Source of the DNA: Silvimonas terrae
GTDB lineage: Bacteria > Pseudomonadota > Gammaproteobacteria > Burkholderiales > Chitinibacteraceae
Direction of reading: 5' to 3'
Length of the DNA: 64,000 bases
Assembly (NCBI RefSeq): GCF_014202765.1
Contig: NZ_JACHHN010000007.1
Location: forward strand, 26,101 to 90,100
A program made the translations under genes and the position numbers. The notes under the pieces were generated by a model. The model did no database searches. It was not told where the DNA came from and saw only the letters and a program-made list of their open reading frames with translations. Below, piece after piece: positions 47,268-55,127 of the stretch (position 1 is its first letter; every line of letters starts with the position of its first letter).

Positions 47268-48113
47268 CTAACTATCAAGCGGCTTTTGCTGGCGGCGATA
47301 TTCGTTGCGCTTCATGTTCATGTATTCGTCCTGCGCCATTTCATGCAATTGCCGCGGGTAACGCTCGGTTGCGGTGAACCAGTTAAGCATGCGTGCTTCC
47401 GGTTGCGGTGCGGACAACCAGGATTCAATCGCCAGGTAATAACGGATGGTATTGCGCTCCACCAACCCGCGCACGCCCCCCACCGGCTGACCATCCACCG
47501 TGGTAAAACCCACCTTGTCGCTACCCAACGTGTTCAGATAGGTCTGCAGGGCCAGTTTGGCGGTCAGGCCATAGCCATACGAATAAGACAGATGCACAAA
47601 GGTGTGTCCAGCATCCAGCGGGGCAGACTCCAGACTGATGCGATAATCATGGGTACTGAGCGGGCCGTTCGGTGCCACCAGCGTCACGTGTGAATACGCC
47701 TCATCATCCGGGTCGGCATGCCAGGCAAAATCAAGCTCGTGCGCATCGGACAATGGCTGGTCAAACTTGCGCCCCACAAACACCACGAGTTGATCCGGCC
47801 TGGCGCCTTTGTGGCAGTACTTGATATTCAGATGCAGGATCAGAATGTCGCACCAGTTGCCTGCGTCATTGACCCCGGCCTTGAATTCGCCAAACGGGTG
47901 ATCGACCACGGCGTAGATTTCACCCTTGAGCGTCTTGTCGGTCTGGGTGGATTGAAGCACCAGCGGCTGGCCAAACTGATTGTGTTCCAGGCGCGGCGCC
48001 AGGGTCTGATAACTGGCCAGCAGACTCTGACCCGGAGTCTGGGCCACGGCCACAGCGGCCAGCAGCATCAATATCGCCAGTAGCCAGACTTTTTTGGTGT
48101 GTGCTTTGCGCAT
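47268..48113 (-). CDS. Hypothetical exported protein
   Basis: A 281-residue protein from ATG 48113 (AGGAGGG upstream) with a signal peptide (KKVWLLAILMLLAAVAVAQ). The mature part has two cysteines (NWCDILILHLNIKYC) and ends in a basic tail. I do not recognise a family. It is convergent with the phospholipase gene, with a 29-base gap. The longer upstream open frame to 48269 lacks coding character. Confidence 0.7.
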   Translation of the reverse strand: MRKAHTKKVWLLAILMLLAAVAVAQTPGQSLLASYQTLAPRLEHNQFGQPLVLQSTQTDKTLKGEIYAVVDHPFGEFKAGVNDAGNWCDILILHLNIKYCHKGARPDQLVVFVGRKFDQPLSDAHELDFAWHADPDDEAYSHVTLVAPNGPLSTHDYRISLESAPLDAGHTFVHLSYSYGYGLTAKLALQTYLNTLGSDKVGFTTVDGQPVGGVRGLVERNTIRYYLAIESWLSAPQPEARMLNWFTATERYPRQLHEMAQDEYMNMKRNEYRRQQKPLDS

Positions 48114-48339
48114 GACAGCCCTCCTGGTCACAGTGTGTGCCATTTGATCTTGCCACGACACGCCGCCTGGCTGAATCCGGCCTCCCCCAAATGGCAGTCG
48201 GTATTTGTCCGACAAGCAAATGAGAGTGCCCATGGCATTGTTGCGCAGCGCAGTGCGGTTAAATGGCAACGCCTGAGCCGGTTACGGGTATCACGTCAAT
48301 GTGACCCGGTCGGCCAAACCACTTGCAAGGGAGAACACC
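48114..48339. other. Non-coding gap between divergent genes
   Basis: 226 bases between the hypothetical exported protein and the small plus-strand gene. It contains no repeat or clear palindrome that I recognise and presumably holds both promoters. Confidence 0.3.
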
Positions 48340-48534
48340 ATGACGACGCTGGCTGATCTGACCACCCAGGACTATGAAATCCTGCGCGAAGCCGCTGCGG
48401 GCAAATCCATCAATCTGGATTTCCAGCAAGTGCGCAACTTGCTTGATGTAGAACCGCCGCTGATCGAGGCCAAACCCATCTACGGCTTTCAGATCACCAA
48501 GGCCGGTGAAGATGTGGTGCAACACGGCCACTAA
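48340..48534 (+). CDS. Small conserved-looking hypothetical protein
   Basis: A 64-residue protein that begins at ATG 48340 behind GGGAGAACACC. The sequence is mostly polar with LTTQDYEILREAAAG and a C-terminal KAGEDVVQHGH. It has no membrane segment and no cysteines. It is followed at once by a terminator. The start could instead be the in-frame GTG at 48301, but the ribosome site favours the ATG. No function can be assigned. Confidence 0.65.
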   Translation: MTTLADLTTQDYEILREAAAGKSINLDFQQVRNLLDVEPPLIEAKPIYGFQITKAGEDVVQHGH

Positions 48535-48548
48535 GGTACAACATGACA

Positions 48549-48588
48549 CCCAACAAAAAAGCGCCTGCAGAGGCGCTTTTTTGTTGGG
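48549..48588. terminator. Bidirectional terminator between the small gene and narK
   Basis: Stem AAAAAAGCGCCT / AGGCGCTTTTTT with a short loop, extended by CCCAAC / GTTGGG. It is symmetric and lies just after narK on the minus strand and after the small gene on the plus strand. Confidence 0.92.
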
Positions 48589-48600
48589 TCAAACCGTCAA

Positions 48601-49986
48601 TCAACACGGCATGGCGGAAGACTTGCGCGCGTAACGCCACAGCGTCAGCAGCAAGCAACTGACATAGAACACCATCAACACATACAACGCGGTTTCGGCT
48701 GCACCCGTGGTTTTCATGGAAAAACCAAACAATTGCGGGATCAGGAAGCCACCGTAAGCACCAATTGCACTGATAAACCCGCCGGCCGCAGCAGACTCAC
48801 GCGTGCCATTGTGTTCAGCCTCAGTCGCAGAAATCCCCCTCTGCTTTGCTTCACGCTGGGCCGTAGTCAGGAAAATGGTCGGGATCATGCGGTAGGTCGA
48901 ACCGTTACCAATCCCGGCCAGAACAAACAGGAACTGGAAGGAGATAAAGAAGCCCCAGAAATTACCGGCAGAACCCGCATCCGGCAGGAAAGACAGCACC
49001 GCAATCACCGCCACGATCATGCCGGCAAAGATACCGGCGGTCACCCGGGCACCACCAATCTTGTCCGATACCCAGCCCCCCATCGGGCGCACCAGCGCAC
49101 CAATCAACGGACCAATGAACACAAAGCTGGTGACATCAATATTGGGGAACTGCGTCTTGGACAGCAGCGCAAAACCGGAAGAGAAGCCAATAAAGCTGCC
49201 AAAGGTACCCAGATACAACCAGCACATCAGCCAGTTGTCTTTACGACGGAAAATCACGGCTTGTTCAGAGAACGACGCCTTGGCACTGGACAGGTCGTTC
49301 ATGCCAAACCAGGCGGCCACGCTCGACGCAATAATGAACGGCACCCAGATAAACGCAGCATTTTGTAGCCAGATCTGATGTTCGACCCCGTCTTTGGTGT
49401 AGGTCTGCGCATCGCCCCCGAAGGCGGCAAACATGCCACCGGTAATGACCAGCGGCATGACAAACTGCGCCACAGACACGCCCAGATTACCCAGACCGGC
49501 ATTCATCCCATTGGCATAGCCTTTCTGGCTCTTGGGGAAAAAATACGCAATATTGGCCATGGAGCTGGCAAAGTTGCCGCTACCCAGACCGGTCAGCAGC
49601 GCAATCACCAGCATCACCGAAAACGGCGTGGTGGCATCTTGCACCGCCATACCCAGCCAGATGGCCGGGATCAGCAAAGACGCGGTGGAAATAGTGGTCC
49701 ATTTACGCCCGCCCAGGATTGAGGGCATAAAGCTGTAGAAAATCCGCAGCGTTGCGCCCGACAACATGGGCAGCGCGGTCAGCAAGAACAGTTGGTCTTT
49801 GCTGTACTGAAAGCCAATCAACGGCATTTTCAGGACCACGATGCTCCACATGATGGAGACCGAAAACGCAAGCAGCAGACAGGGAATGGAAATCCACAGA
49901 TTGCGCTTGGCAATCTGCTCACCCGATTGTTGCCAGAACGCCTGATTTTCAGGCTCCCAGCGGGATATGACGGCAGACGATGACAT
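48601..49986 (-). CDS. narK: Nitrate/nitrite transporter NarK
   Basis: An MFS transporter of 461 residues from ATG 49986. Twelve helices are predicted, with nitrate signature-type stretches GLGSGNFASSMANIAYFFPKSQKG and AGIGNGSTYRMIP. It exchanges nitrate for nitrite or imports nitrate with protons. The longer open frame upstream lacks a ribosome site. It is on the same strand as narGHJI but 3.2 kb away, with three unrelated genes between. Confidence 0.93.
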   Translation of the reverse strand: MSSSAVISRWEPENQAFWQQSGEQIAKRNLWISIPCLLLAFSVSIMWSIVVLKMPLIGFQYSKDQLFLLTALPMLSGATLRIFYSFMPSILGGRKWTTISTASLLIPAIWLGMAVQDATTPFSVMLVIALLTGLGSGNFASSMANIAYFFPKSQKGYANGMNAGLGNLGVSVAQFVMPLVITGGMFAAFGGDAQTYTKDGVEHQIWLQNAAFIWVPFIIASSVAAWFGMNDLSSAKASFSEQAVIFRRKDNWLMCWLYLGTFGSFIGFSSGFALLSKTQFPNIDVTSFVFIGPLIGALVRPMGGWVSDKIGGARVTAGIFAGMIVAVIAVLSFLPDAGSAGNFWGFFISFQFLFVLAGIGNGSTYRMIPTIFLTTAQREAKQRGISATEAEHNGTRESAAAGGFISAIGAYGGFLIPQLFGFSMKTTGAAETALYVLMVFYVSCLLLTLWRYARKSSAMPC

Positions 49987-50223
49987 GATGACTGGCCTGT
50001 GACGATGGAATATTGGATAGACACCGCCAAGGGTACGATCGGCAAGCCAGATGCATAACTGGCCACAAGCACGCCATGAACACTGCATAAGAACCAGGCG
50101 GACTAGGCCAAACGGACTAGGCGCCATGTACTTGCCCGCGGCAAAAAATCCGGCAGTCTCCCGGATCGTGGTTTAATACCAGGTTTGGCATGGGCCGGCC
50201 ATGCGAACGGGCACAGGGGCAAT

Positions 50224-50835
50224 ATGGATAAGAGAGCGTTTCTGGCTGCAGGTGCAGCGCTGGTAGCAGGTGCGGCAACGCCGGCCCTCGCCCGCAAAAA
50301 GGAAAAACCCGCCCCCGCGCCGGAACCGGCCACCCCTGCCCCGGTGTTGTTGACGGTTTCTGGTGCCATTACCCGCAGCAATCGCGGCGCGCTTGATCCG
50401 GTCTTTGATCAGTTGCTGAAAAAGCAGAACGTGCATTTCAACTCGGCCTGGGCGCTGACCTGGGCGGATCTGCTGAAAATGCCGCTGGTCGAAATCACCG
50501 CCACGCTGGAATACGACGGCAAACCGCACGTACTCAAGGGCCCGTATCTGGCGCAATTGCTGGCAACTGCCGGCGCCCCCACCCGGGACGGCACCAAGGT
50601 ATTGCTGCGGGCGATTGATGGCTACGCGGCCGGGGTGTCGCTGGGCGATATCCGCAAGTACCGCTACATCGTCGCGACGCATATCGATGGCAAGCCGATT
50701 CCGCTGGGTGGCCTTGGCCCGCTGTGGGGTGTTTATGCGCCAGACAGCTTCCCGGAAATGACCGCCAAGCCCCTGCCGGATCGCTATGCGGCTTGTCCGT
50801 GGGGCATGTACCACATTGAAGTGCTGACCGGCTGA
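50224..50835 (+). CDS. Exported molybdopterin-oxidoreductase-fold protein (small)
   Basis: A 203-residue protein with an N-terminal export signal (MDKRAFLAAGAALVAGAATPALA). The mature part carries the sulfite-oxidase-like fold pattern WADLLKMPLVEITATLEYDGKPHVLKGPYLAQLL. It is too short for a complete sulfite oxidase and has a cysteine only near the C-terminus (AACPWGMY). I chose ATG 50224 behind a GGGGCAATA region. It may be a cofactor-free paralogue. It is divergent from narK and ends at a terminator. Confidence 0.72.
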   Translation: MDKRAFLAAGAALVAGAATPALARKKEKPAPAPEPATPAPVLLTVSGAITRSNRGALDPVFDQLLKKQNVHFNSAWALTWADLLKMPLVEITATLEYDGKPHVLKGPYLAQLLATAGAPTRDGTKVLLRAIDGYAAGVSLGDIRKYRYIVATHIDGKPIPLGGLGPLWGVYAPDSFPEMTAKPLPDRYAACPWGMYHIEVLTG

Positions 50836-50852
50836 ATGCGACGGTCCGCAGA

Positions 50853-50885
50853 CAAAAAAACCCGGCAATCTGCCGGGTTTTTTGG
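50853..50885 (+). terminator. Terminator after the molybdopterin-fold gene
   Basis: Stem AACCCGGCA / TGCCGGGTT with A and T runs. It can act on both strands and also ends the convergent aldo/keto reductase gene. Confidence 0.92.
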
Positions 50886-50912
50886 TTTAGTGCAACCACA
50901 CACCCCAGCCCA

Positions 50913-51788
50913 TCAAGCCGGCACAGCGCCAATACCCTCCAATGAGGCCAGCAGCTCTGCCGGCAATTGCAGATCAACGCTCGCAATATTCTGCTGCAGA
51001 TGCGTCACCGAAGATGTTCCCGGAATCAGCAGAATATTGGGCGAGCGCTGCAACAGCCAGGCCAGCGCCACCTGCATGGGCGTCGCCTTGCATTGTTCTG
51101 CAGCGTGGTTGAGTGCGTCGGCCTGCAGCGGCGAAAAGCCGCCCAGCGGGAAGAACGGCACATACGCAATACCGTCAGCGGCAAGGCTGTCGATCAGTGC
51201 ATCGTCGTGCCGGTGTGCCAGGTTGTACATGTTCTGCACGCAGACAATGTCAGTAATCGAGCGCCCTTGCACCACCTGTTCCGGCAGCACATTGCTCAGG
51301 CCAATGTGGCGGATCAAACCCTTGGCCTGCAGTTCTGCCAGCGCCGTCAGTTGCGGTTCCAGATCACCCTCGGCCGGGCCGTGGGTGCTGAACATCAGGC
51401 GCAGATTGACCACATCCAGCACGTCCAGCCCCAGATTACGCAGATTGTCGTGCACGGCAGATTCCAGCTCTGCGGCTGAGTTCGCCACATTCCAGGACCC
51501 ATCGCTGCCGCGTTTTGCGCCCACCTTCGTGACAATGGTCAGGTCATCGCCATAGGGGTGCAGCGCTTCCCGGATGATCTGATTGGTGATGTGCGGGCCA
51601 TAAAAGTCGCTGGTATCAATATGGTTGATGCCGCTTTCAATGGCGGCACGCAGTACGGCCAATGCCCCGGCATGATCCCTGGGCGGACCAAAGACCTGCG
51701 GACCGGCCAGTTGCATGGCGCCGTACCCCATGCGTGTGACAGAACGGCTACCCAACTGGAACACGCCAGCGTGTGTTGCTTTGGTCAT
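50913..51788 (-). CDS. Aldo/keto reductase
   Basis: A 291-residue NADPH-dependent TIM-barrel reductase. Catalytic residues are visible: Asp and Tyr in HIDTSDFYG, Lys in TKVGAKRG. The C-terminal NADPH site is GTSSVTHLQQN. It lies divergent from a TetR regulator across a 74-base gap with a palindrome, so it is probably the regulated target, perhaps in aldehyde detoxification (inference). Confidence 0.9.
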   Translation of the reverse strand: MTKATHAGVFQLGSRSVTRMGYGAMQLAGPQVFGPPRDHAGALAVLRAAIESGINHIDTSDFYGPHITNQIIREALHPYGDDLTIVTKVGAKRGSDGSWNVANSAAELESAVHDNLRNLGLDVLDVVNLRLMFSTHGPAEGDLEPQLTALAELQAKGLIRHIGLSNVLPEQVVQGRSITDIVCVQNMYNLAHRHDDALIDSLAADGIAYVPFFPLGGFSPLQADALNHAAEQCKATPMQVALAWLLQRSPNILLIPGTSSVTHLQQNIASVDLQLPAELLASLEGIGAVPA

Positions 51789-51827
51789 GAAAAATACTCC
51801 TGGTGAAAGTGAGTCAAGCTGCGTCTA

Positions 51828-51858
51828 GAATACGAATAATCCTTCAGAATTTGTATTC
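51828..51858. promoter_or_regulatory. Candidate TetR operator between the reductase and TetR genes
   Basis: An inverted repeat GAATACGAAT (51828-51837) and ATTTGTATTC (51849-51858) with an 11-base spacer and one mismatch. It lies five bases before the TetR start and within the divergent gap. The spacing suits a dimeric repressor. Confidence 0.7.
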
Positions 51859-51862
51859 GCAT

Positions 51863-52507
51863 ATGCGCACAGACACCACCCCCGGCCTCGATGCCCGCAA
51901 ACAGCCACGACAGGCCCGTTCGCAAGCGACAGTTGATGCCATTTTTGAAGCCACTATTCAGGTTTTGCTGGCAGAAGGCTTGCCGCGTCTGACCACCATC
52001 CGCGTGGCCGAGCGCGCGGGTGTCTCTGTCGGCACGCTGTATCAGTATTACCCGCAAAAGCAGGCCTTGCTGTTTGCGGTACTGCAACGGCATCTGGATC
52101 GGGTCGCCAAAACCGTGGAAGACGCCGCGTTGTCGGTACGCGGTGCCTGCCTGGCGCAGATGGTCCGCACCATTGTCACCGCCTTTGTGCAGATCAAGAC
52201 CGAGAACCTGGCCGAGTCCCGTGCGCTGTTTGCCGTCGCTGCAGAACTGGATTCCCGCGAGTACGTGCTCACCATCAAAGAACGCAACCGTGCGGCGCTG
52301 CAAGCCATGCTGGAAACCGCCGCCGATGCACGGTTTGACGACGTTGCCACGGTGACGTTCATGTTTGCCGGCATCATGATCGGCCCGATCCACCTGTTGC
52401 TGGAGGGCAATCCTTCCGCGCGGATGCTACGCCTGCTGCCAGAGCAACTGGTTTCGGTCTGCCTTGCCTGGCTGGAACGTGAAGCCCGGCCTCCCCTCCC
52501 GGGCTAA
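51863..52507 (+). CDS. TetR-family transcriptional regulator
   Basis: A 214-residue regulator. The N-terminal HTH spans about residues 18-62 (RSQATVDAIFEATIQVL, TTIRVAERAGVSVGTLYQYYPQKQALL). The C-terminal domain binds an unknown ligand. I start at ATG 51863 rather than 51803, because the upstream part overlaps the operator and lacks coding character. It is divergent from the aldo/keto reductase, which it probably represses. Confidence 0.9.
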   Translation: MRTDTTPGLDARKQPRQARSQATVDAIFEATIQVLLAEGLPRLTTIRVAERAGVSVGTLYQYYPQKQALLFAVLQRHLDRVAKTVEDAALSVRGACLAQMVRTIVTAFVQIKTENLAESRALFAVAAELDSREYVLTIKERNRAALQAMLETAADARFDDVATVTFMFAGIMIGPIHLLLEGNPSARMLRLLPEQLVSVCLAWLEREARPPLPG

Positions 52508-52568
52508 CCGGTCCCTGCCTGCGTAAAAGTGCTCTGCGTTTGTGCCCATTTTCAGGATGCCCGCTACA

Positions 52569-52592
52569 CTACTGACAGAATGGTGTCAGTAG
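52569..52592. promoter_or_regulatory. Candidate operator upstream of the VOC gene
   Basis: A perfect 9-base inverted repeat CTACTGACA / TGTCAGTAG with spacer GAATGG. It lies 64 bases before the VOC start and upstream of the WYL regulator gene. The TGACA...TGTCA arms fit a dimeric HTH regulator such as the adjacent WYL protein. Confidence 0.7.
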
Positions 52593-52656
52593 CCCCTGCG
52601 TAAATTGCATCTCACGCCATCCCGGCGTCATACCAAGGCACACAGGAGACTCGATC

Positions 52657-53040
52657 ATGAACACCATTCAAAATCCGTTTTGCTGGACTGAAATTGCAGT
52701 GGCCGACATGGAGCGCGCCGTGCGTTTTTATGAGGCGGTGTTTAACACCCACCTCAAACGTGAAACCTTTGGCGACACTGATCAGGCCATTTTCCCGCAC
52801 GCGGAAGACCAGCCAGGTGGCGCACTGTTCAAGGCTGCGCACATGCAACCGGGCGCCAGCGGGACCCGCGCTTATCTGAACGTGGGCACGGAAAAACTCG
52901 ATAGCGTGCTGGGCCGGGTGGAACGCGCGGGGGGCAGGATGGATTTCCCGACCGTTTTTCTGGGCGATTGCATTGGCTACATCGCCGGCATGATCGATTC
53001 CGAAGGCAATCGCGTTGGCTTGTTTTCCCACGCCGGCTAG
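52657..53040 (+). CDS. VOC-family (glyoxalase/bleomycin resistance-like) protein
   Basis: A 127-residue vicinal-oxygen-chelate protein. It has one betaalphabetabetabeta module pair: WTEIAVADMERAVRFYEAVF at the start and GYIAGMIDSEGNRVGLFSH at the end. Glu and His positions could bind metal. The substrate is unknown. A ribosome site (GGAGA) precedes ATG 52657. It is upstream of a WYL regulator on the same strand, with a palindrome upstream of both. Confidence 0.88.
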   Translation: MNTIQNPFCWTEIAVADMERAVRFYEAVFNTHLKRETFGDTDQAIFPHAEDQPGGALFKAAHMQPGASGTRAYLNVGTEKLDSVLGRVERAGGRMDFPTVFLGDCIGYIAGMIDSEGNRVGLFSHAG

Positions 53041-53155
53041 GCGCGGTTAACCAAACCCTGCTGGCGGCGTTGCGTACTACCGCGCACTGTCGGCGCGCGC
53101 GCCTTGCCAGCAACGCTTCGCTGGCTTTTGTTGACCGCTCCAGACAGGAGAATTC

Positions 53156-53851
53156 ATGCGTCGCGCAGACAGACTTTTCCAGATTGTGCAGTTTCTGCGC
53201 GGCCGGCGGCTGACCACCGCCCGCTGGCTGGCAGAGAAACTGGAAGTCTCGGACCGCACCATTTACCGCGATATTCAGGATCTGATGGCGTCCGGCGTGC
53301 CGATTGATGGCGAGGCCGGCATGGGCTACGTGCTGCACAAAACGTATGACATGCCGCCCTTGATGTTTGATCAGGAAGAAATCGAAGCGGTGACCATCGG
53401 CCTGAGGATGGTGCGTTCCTGGGGTGGCCACCGGCTGGAACGCGCCGCCATCCGCGCCCAGGCCAAGATCAATGGCGCCCTGCCACTGGATTTGCGCCGC
53501 CGCTTCGGGCGCGTGTCTTTGTACTCGCCGGGCTGGACCAAACCGTTCTCCGGTGAGTTCTTTGACCTGATCCACGCGGCCATCGGCAATACCCAGGTGC
53601 TGCACATGGATTACTGCCGCATTGACAGCACTCAAAGCGAACAGCGCCATATCTGGCCACTGGGGCTGTTTTTCTGGGGTGCCAAATGGACGCTGGTCGC
53701 CTGGTGTGAAAAGCGCACGGATTTTCGCACGTTCCGGCTGGACCGGATCACCGCCTTGCAAGCGGCCGGGCGCAACTTCACACCCCAGCGGGATCGGGAT
53801 CTGGATGCCTATTTCAAGTCGGTGGGTGTGCCGGCGGATCTGGACGATTGA
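53156..53851 (+). CDS. HTH/WYL-domain transcriptional regulator (YafY family)
   Basis: A 231-residue regulator. The N-terminal DeoR-like HTH is RADRLFQIVQFLRGRRLTTARWLAEKLEVSDRTIYRDIQDLMASGVPIDGEAG. The C-terminal WYL-type domain has IWPLGLFFWGAKWTLVAWCE and FRTFRLDRI. It probably senses a small ligand and controls the VOC gene 115 bases upstream through the TGACA palindrome. The gene ends just before a composite repeat. Confidence 0.9.
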   Translation: MRRADRLFQIVQFLRGRRLTTARWLAEKLEVSDRTIYRDIQDLMASGVPIDGEAGMGYVLHKTYDMPPLMFDQEEIEAVTIGLRMVRSWGGHRLERAAIRAQAKINGALPLDLRRRFGRVSLYSPGWTKPFSGEFFDLIHAAIGNTQVLHMDYCRIDSTQSEQRHIWPLGLFFWGAKWTLVAWCEKRTDFRTFRLDRITALQAAGRNFTPQRDRDLDAYFKSVGVPADLDD

Positions 53852-54161
53852 GGTTGTGCGGTGTGTAAGTCCGCGCCTGTGCAAAGCAAGCCCCGCATTC
53901 ACGCGCCCCACAACATCGTCATTCCGGCCTTGAGCCGGAATCCAGGCGTAAACATTTGTGCCGCAGGCACTGAAAGTGGTTTGCCGGTGAAGGCCCGCCT
54001 GCGGCGGGCGGACTGGATTCCTGCTTTCGCAGGACTGACGAGTCAGGGGTATGCCAGTCTCCCCCTCCTCACTCCTCACTCCTCACTCCTCACTCCTCAC
54101 TCCTCACTCCTCACTCCTCACTCCTCACTCCTCACTCCTCACTCCTCACTCCTCACTCCTC
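53852..54161. repeat. Second composite repeat with 7-bp tandem arm and dRS3-like core
   Basis: A diverged copy of the element at 18288. The left arm is decayed. The core keeps GTGTAAGTCCG, GCCGCAGGCACTGA, TGGTTTGCC, GGCGGGCGGACTGGATT and TGACGAGTC. It has two dRS3-like palindromes: ATTCCGGC-CTTGA-GCCGGAAT (53920-53940) and the damaged ATTCCTGC-TTTC-GCAGGACT (54017-54036). The right arm (54065-54161) is about 14 perfect copies of CTCCTCA. Confidence 0.88.
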
Positions 54162-54201
54162 GCGCACCACTCCCCTTGCCCCACCTGCCCCCTTCCCGCA
54201 T

Positions 54202-54222
54202 AATTGCAACAATATTGCAATT
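54202..54222. promoter_or_regulatory. Perfect palindrome before the zinc-type ABC operon (Zur-like)
   Basis: A perfect inverted repeat: AATTGCAA, spacer CAATA, TTGCAATT. It lies 18 bases before the His-rich peptide gene, where a repressor would block the operon promoter. AT-rich 20-ish-base palindromes at metal-uptake operons are usually Zur, Fur or MntR sites. Its sequence does not match the E. coli Zur consensus closely. Confidence 0.68.
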
Positions 54223-54239
54223 GACCCCATTCCGCCTCA

Positions 54240-54410
54240 ATGTCCCATCCACACGCCCATGACCACGCGCATACCCATGCGCACAGCCACGCTGTACCCG
54301 CCAGACCGGGCTTGCCGGCGCGACTGTTTGCCTCCAGCGCCGGGCAACGCGTGCTGATTGCGCTGGTGCCACTGGCGCTGGTCTGGTTGATGACCTGGTG
54401 GGCCATGTAA
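54240..54410 (+). CDS. His-rich single-span membrane peptide, first gene of metal ABC operon
   Basis: A 56-residue open frame from ATG 54240 to TAA 54410, too short for usual gene cut-offs. The first 18 residues contain eight histidines in alternation (HPHAHDHAHTHAHSH), followed by a Pro/Arg linker and one hydrophobic helix (VLIALVPLALVWLMTWW). The stop codon is directly followed by the ATG of the ABC ATPase, so the pair is translationally coupled. It could bind zinc near the transporter; this is inference. No family is recognised. Confidence 0.75.
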   Translation: MSHPHAHDHAHTHAHSHAVPARPGLPARLFASSAGQRVLIALVPLALVWLMTWWAM

Positions 54411-55127
54411 ATGATCCGGCTGGATGACATCACCGTTTGCTATCGCAAACACCCTGCCGTGCATCACGTCAGTGGCACGTTCACGGCCGGTGGGTTGACC
54501 GCTGTGGTTGGCCCCAATGGCGCCGGTAAAACCACGCTGTTGAAGGCCATTACGGGCCTGCAACCGTTGACGACCGGCAAGATTGTTGCCGATGGTGCCA
54601 TTGCCTATCTGCCGCAACTGGCCGAGCTGGACCGCCAATTTCCGCTGACCGTGAGTGAACTGGTGCTCTCTGGCGCATGGCAGCGCAAGGGTGGGTTTGC
54701 CAGCCTGGCGGGAGATGAAGCCACCCGCACCCAGTCCGCGCTGGACCGGGTCGGCCTGTCTGGCTTTGGCGAGCGTCCGATCAGCACGCTCTCTGGCGGG
54801 CAGTTGCAGCGCGCCCGCTTTGCCCGTTTGCTTGTACAGGACACGCCCATCATCTTGCTGGACGAGCCCTTCAACAATATCGATACCCGCACGCGTGATA
54901 CGTTGCTGCACATCCTGGAACACTGGCGGGATGAATCCCGCACCGTGGCCGTGGTCGTGCATGACATGGGTATTGCGCACTCGCACTTCCCCGAAACCCT
55001 GTTGCTGGCGCACGAAGTGATTGCCTGGGGGCCGACCGCCGCCACGCTTGATCCAGCCAACCTGGATCGTGCTCAACAAATGACTGAATACTGGCAGAAC
55101 GATGCCCCCTGGTGCGCCCGTCCATGA
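54411..55127 (+). CDS. Metal (zinc/manganese-type) ABC transporter ATPase
   Basis: A 238-residue ATPase with Walker A GPNGAGKTT, the signature LSGGQLQRARFARLL and Walker B IILLDEPFNN followed by the H-loop VVHDMG. It powers the permease encoded downstream and overlaps it by 4 bases. The family is ZnuC/AztA/MntA-like. The neighbouring His-rich peptide favours zinc over manganese, but sequence alone does not decide. Confidence 0.9.
   Translation: MIRLDDITVCYRKHPAVHHVSGTFTAGGLTAVVGPNGAGKTTLLKAITGLQPLTTGKIVADGAIAYLPQLAELDRQFPLTVSELVLSGAWQRKGGFASLAGDEATRTQSALDRVGLSGFGERPISTLSGGQLQRARFARLLVQDTPIILLDEPFNNIDTRTRDTLLHILEHWRDESRTVAVVVHDMGIAHSHFPETLLLAHEVIAWGPTAATLDPANLDRAQQMTEYWQNDAPWCARP

Noticed and set aside
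54065..54161. CRISPR-like regular repeats
   Set aside because: The units are 7 bases and directly adjacent with no spacers, so this is a simple tandem repeat. No cas genes are present.
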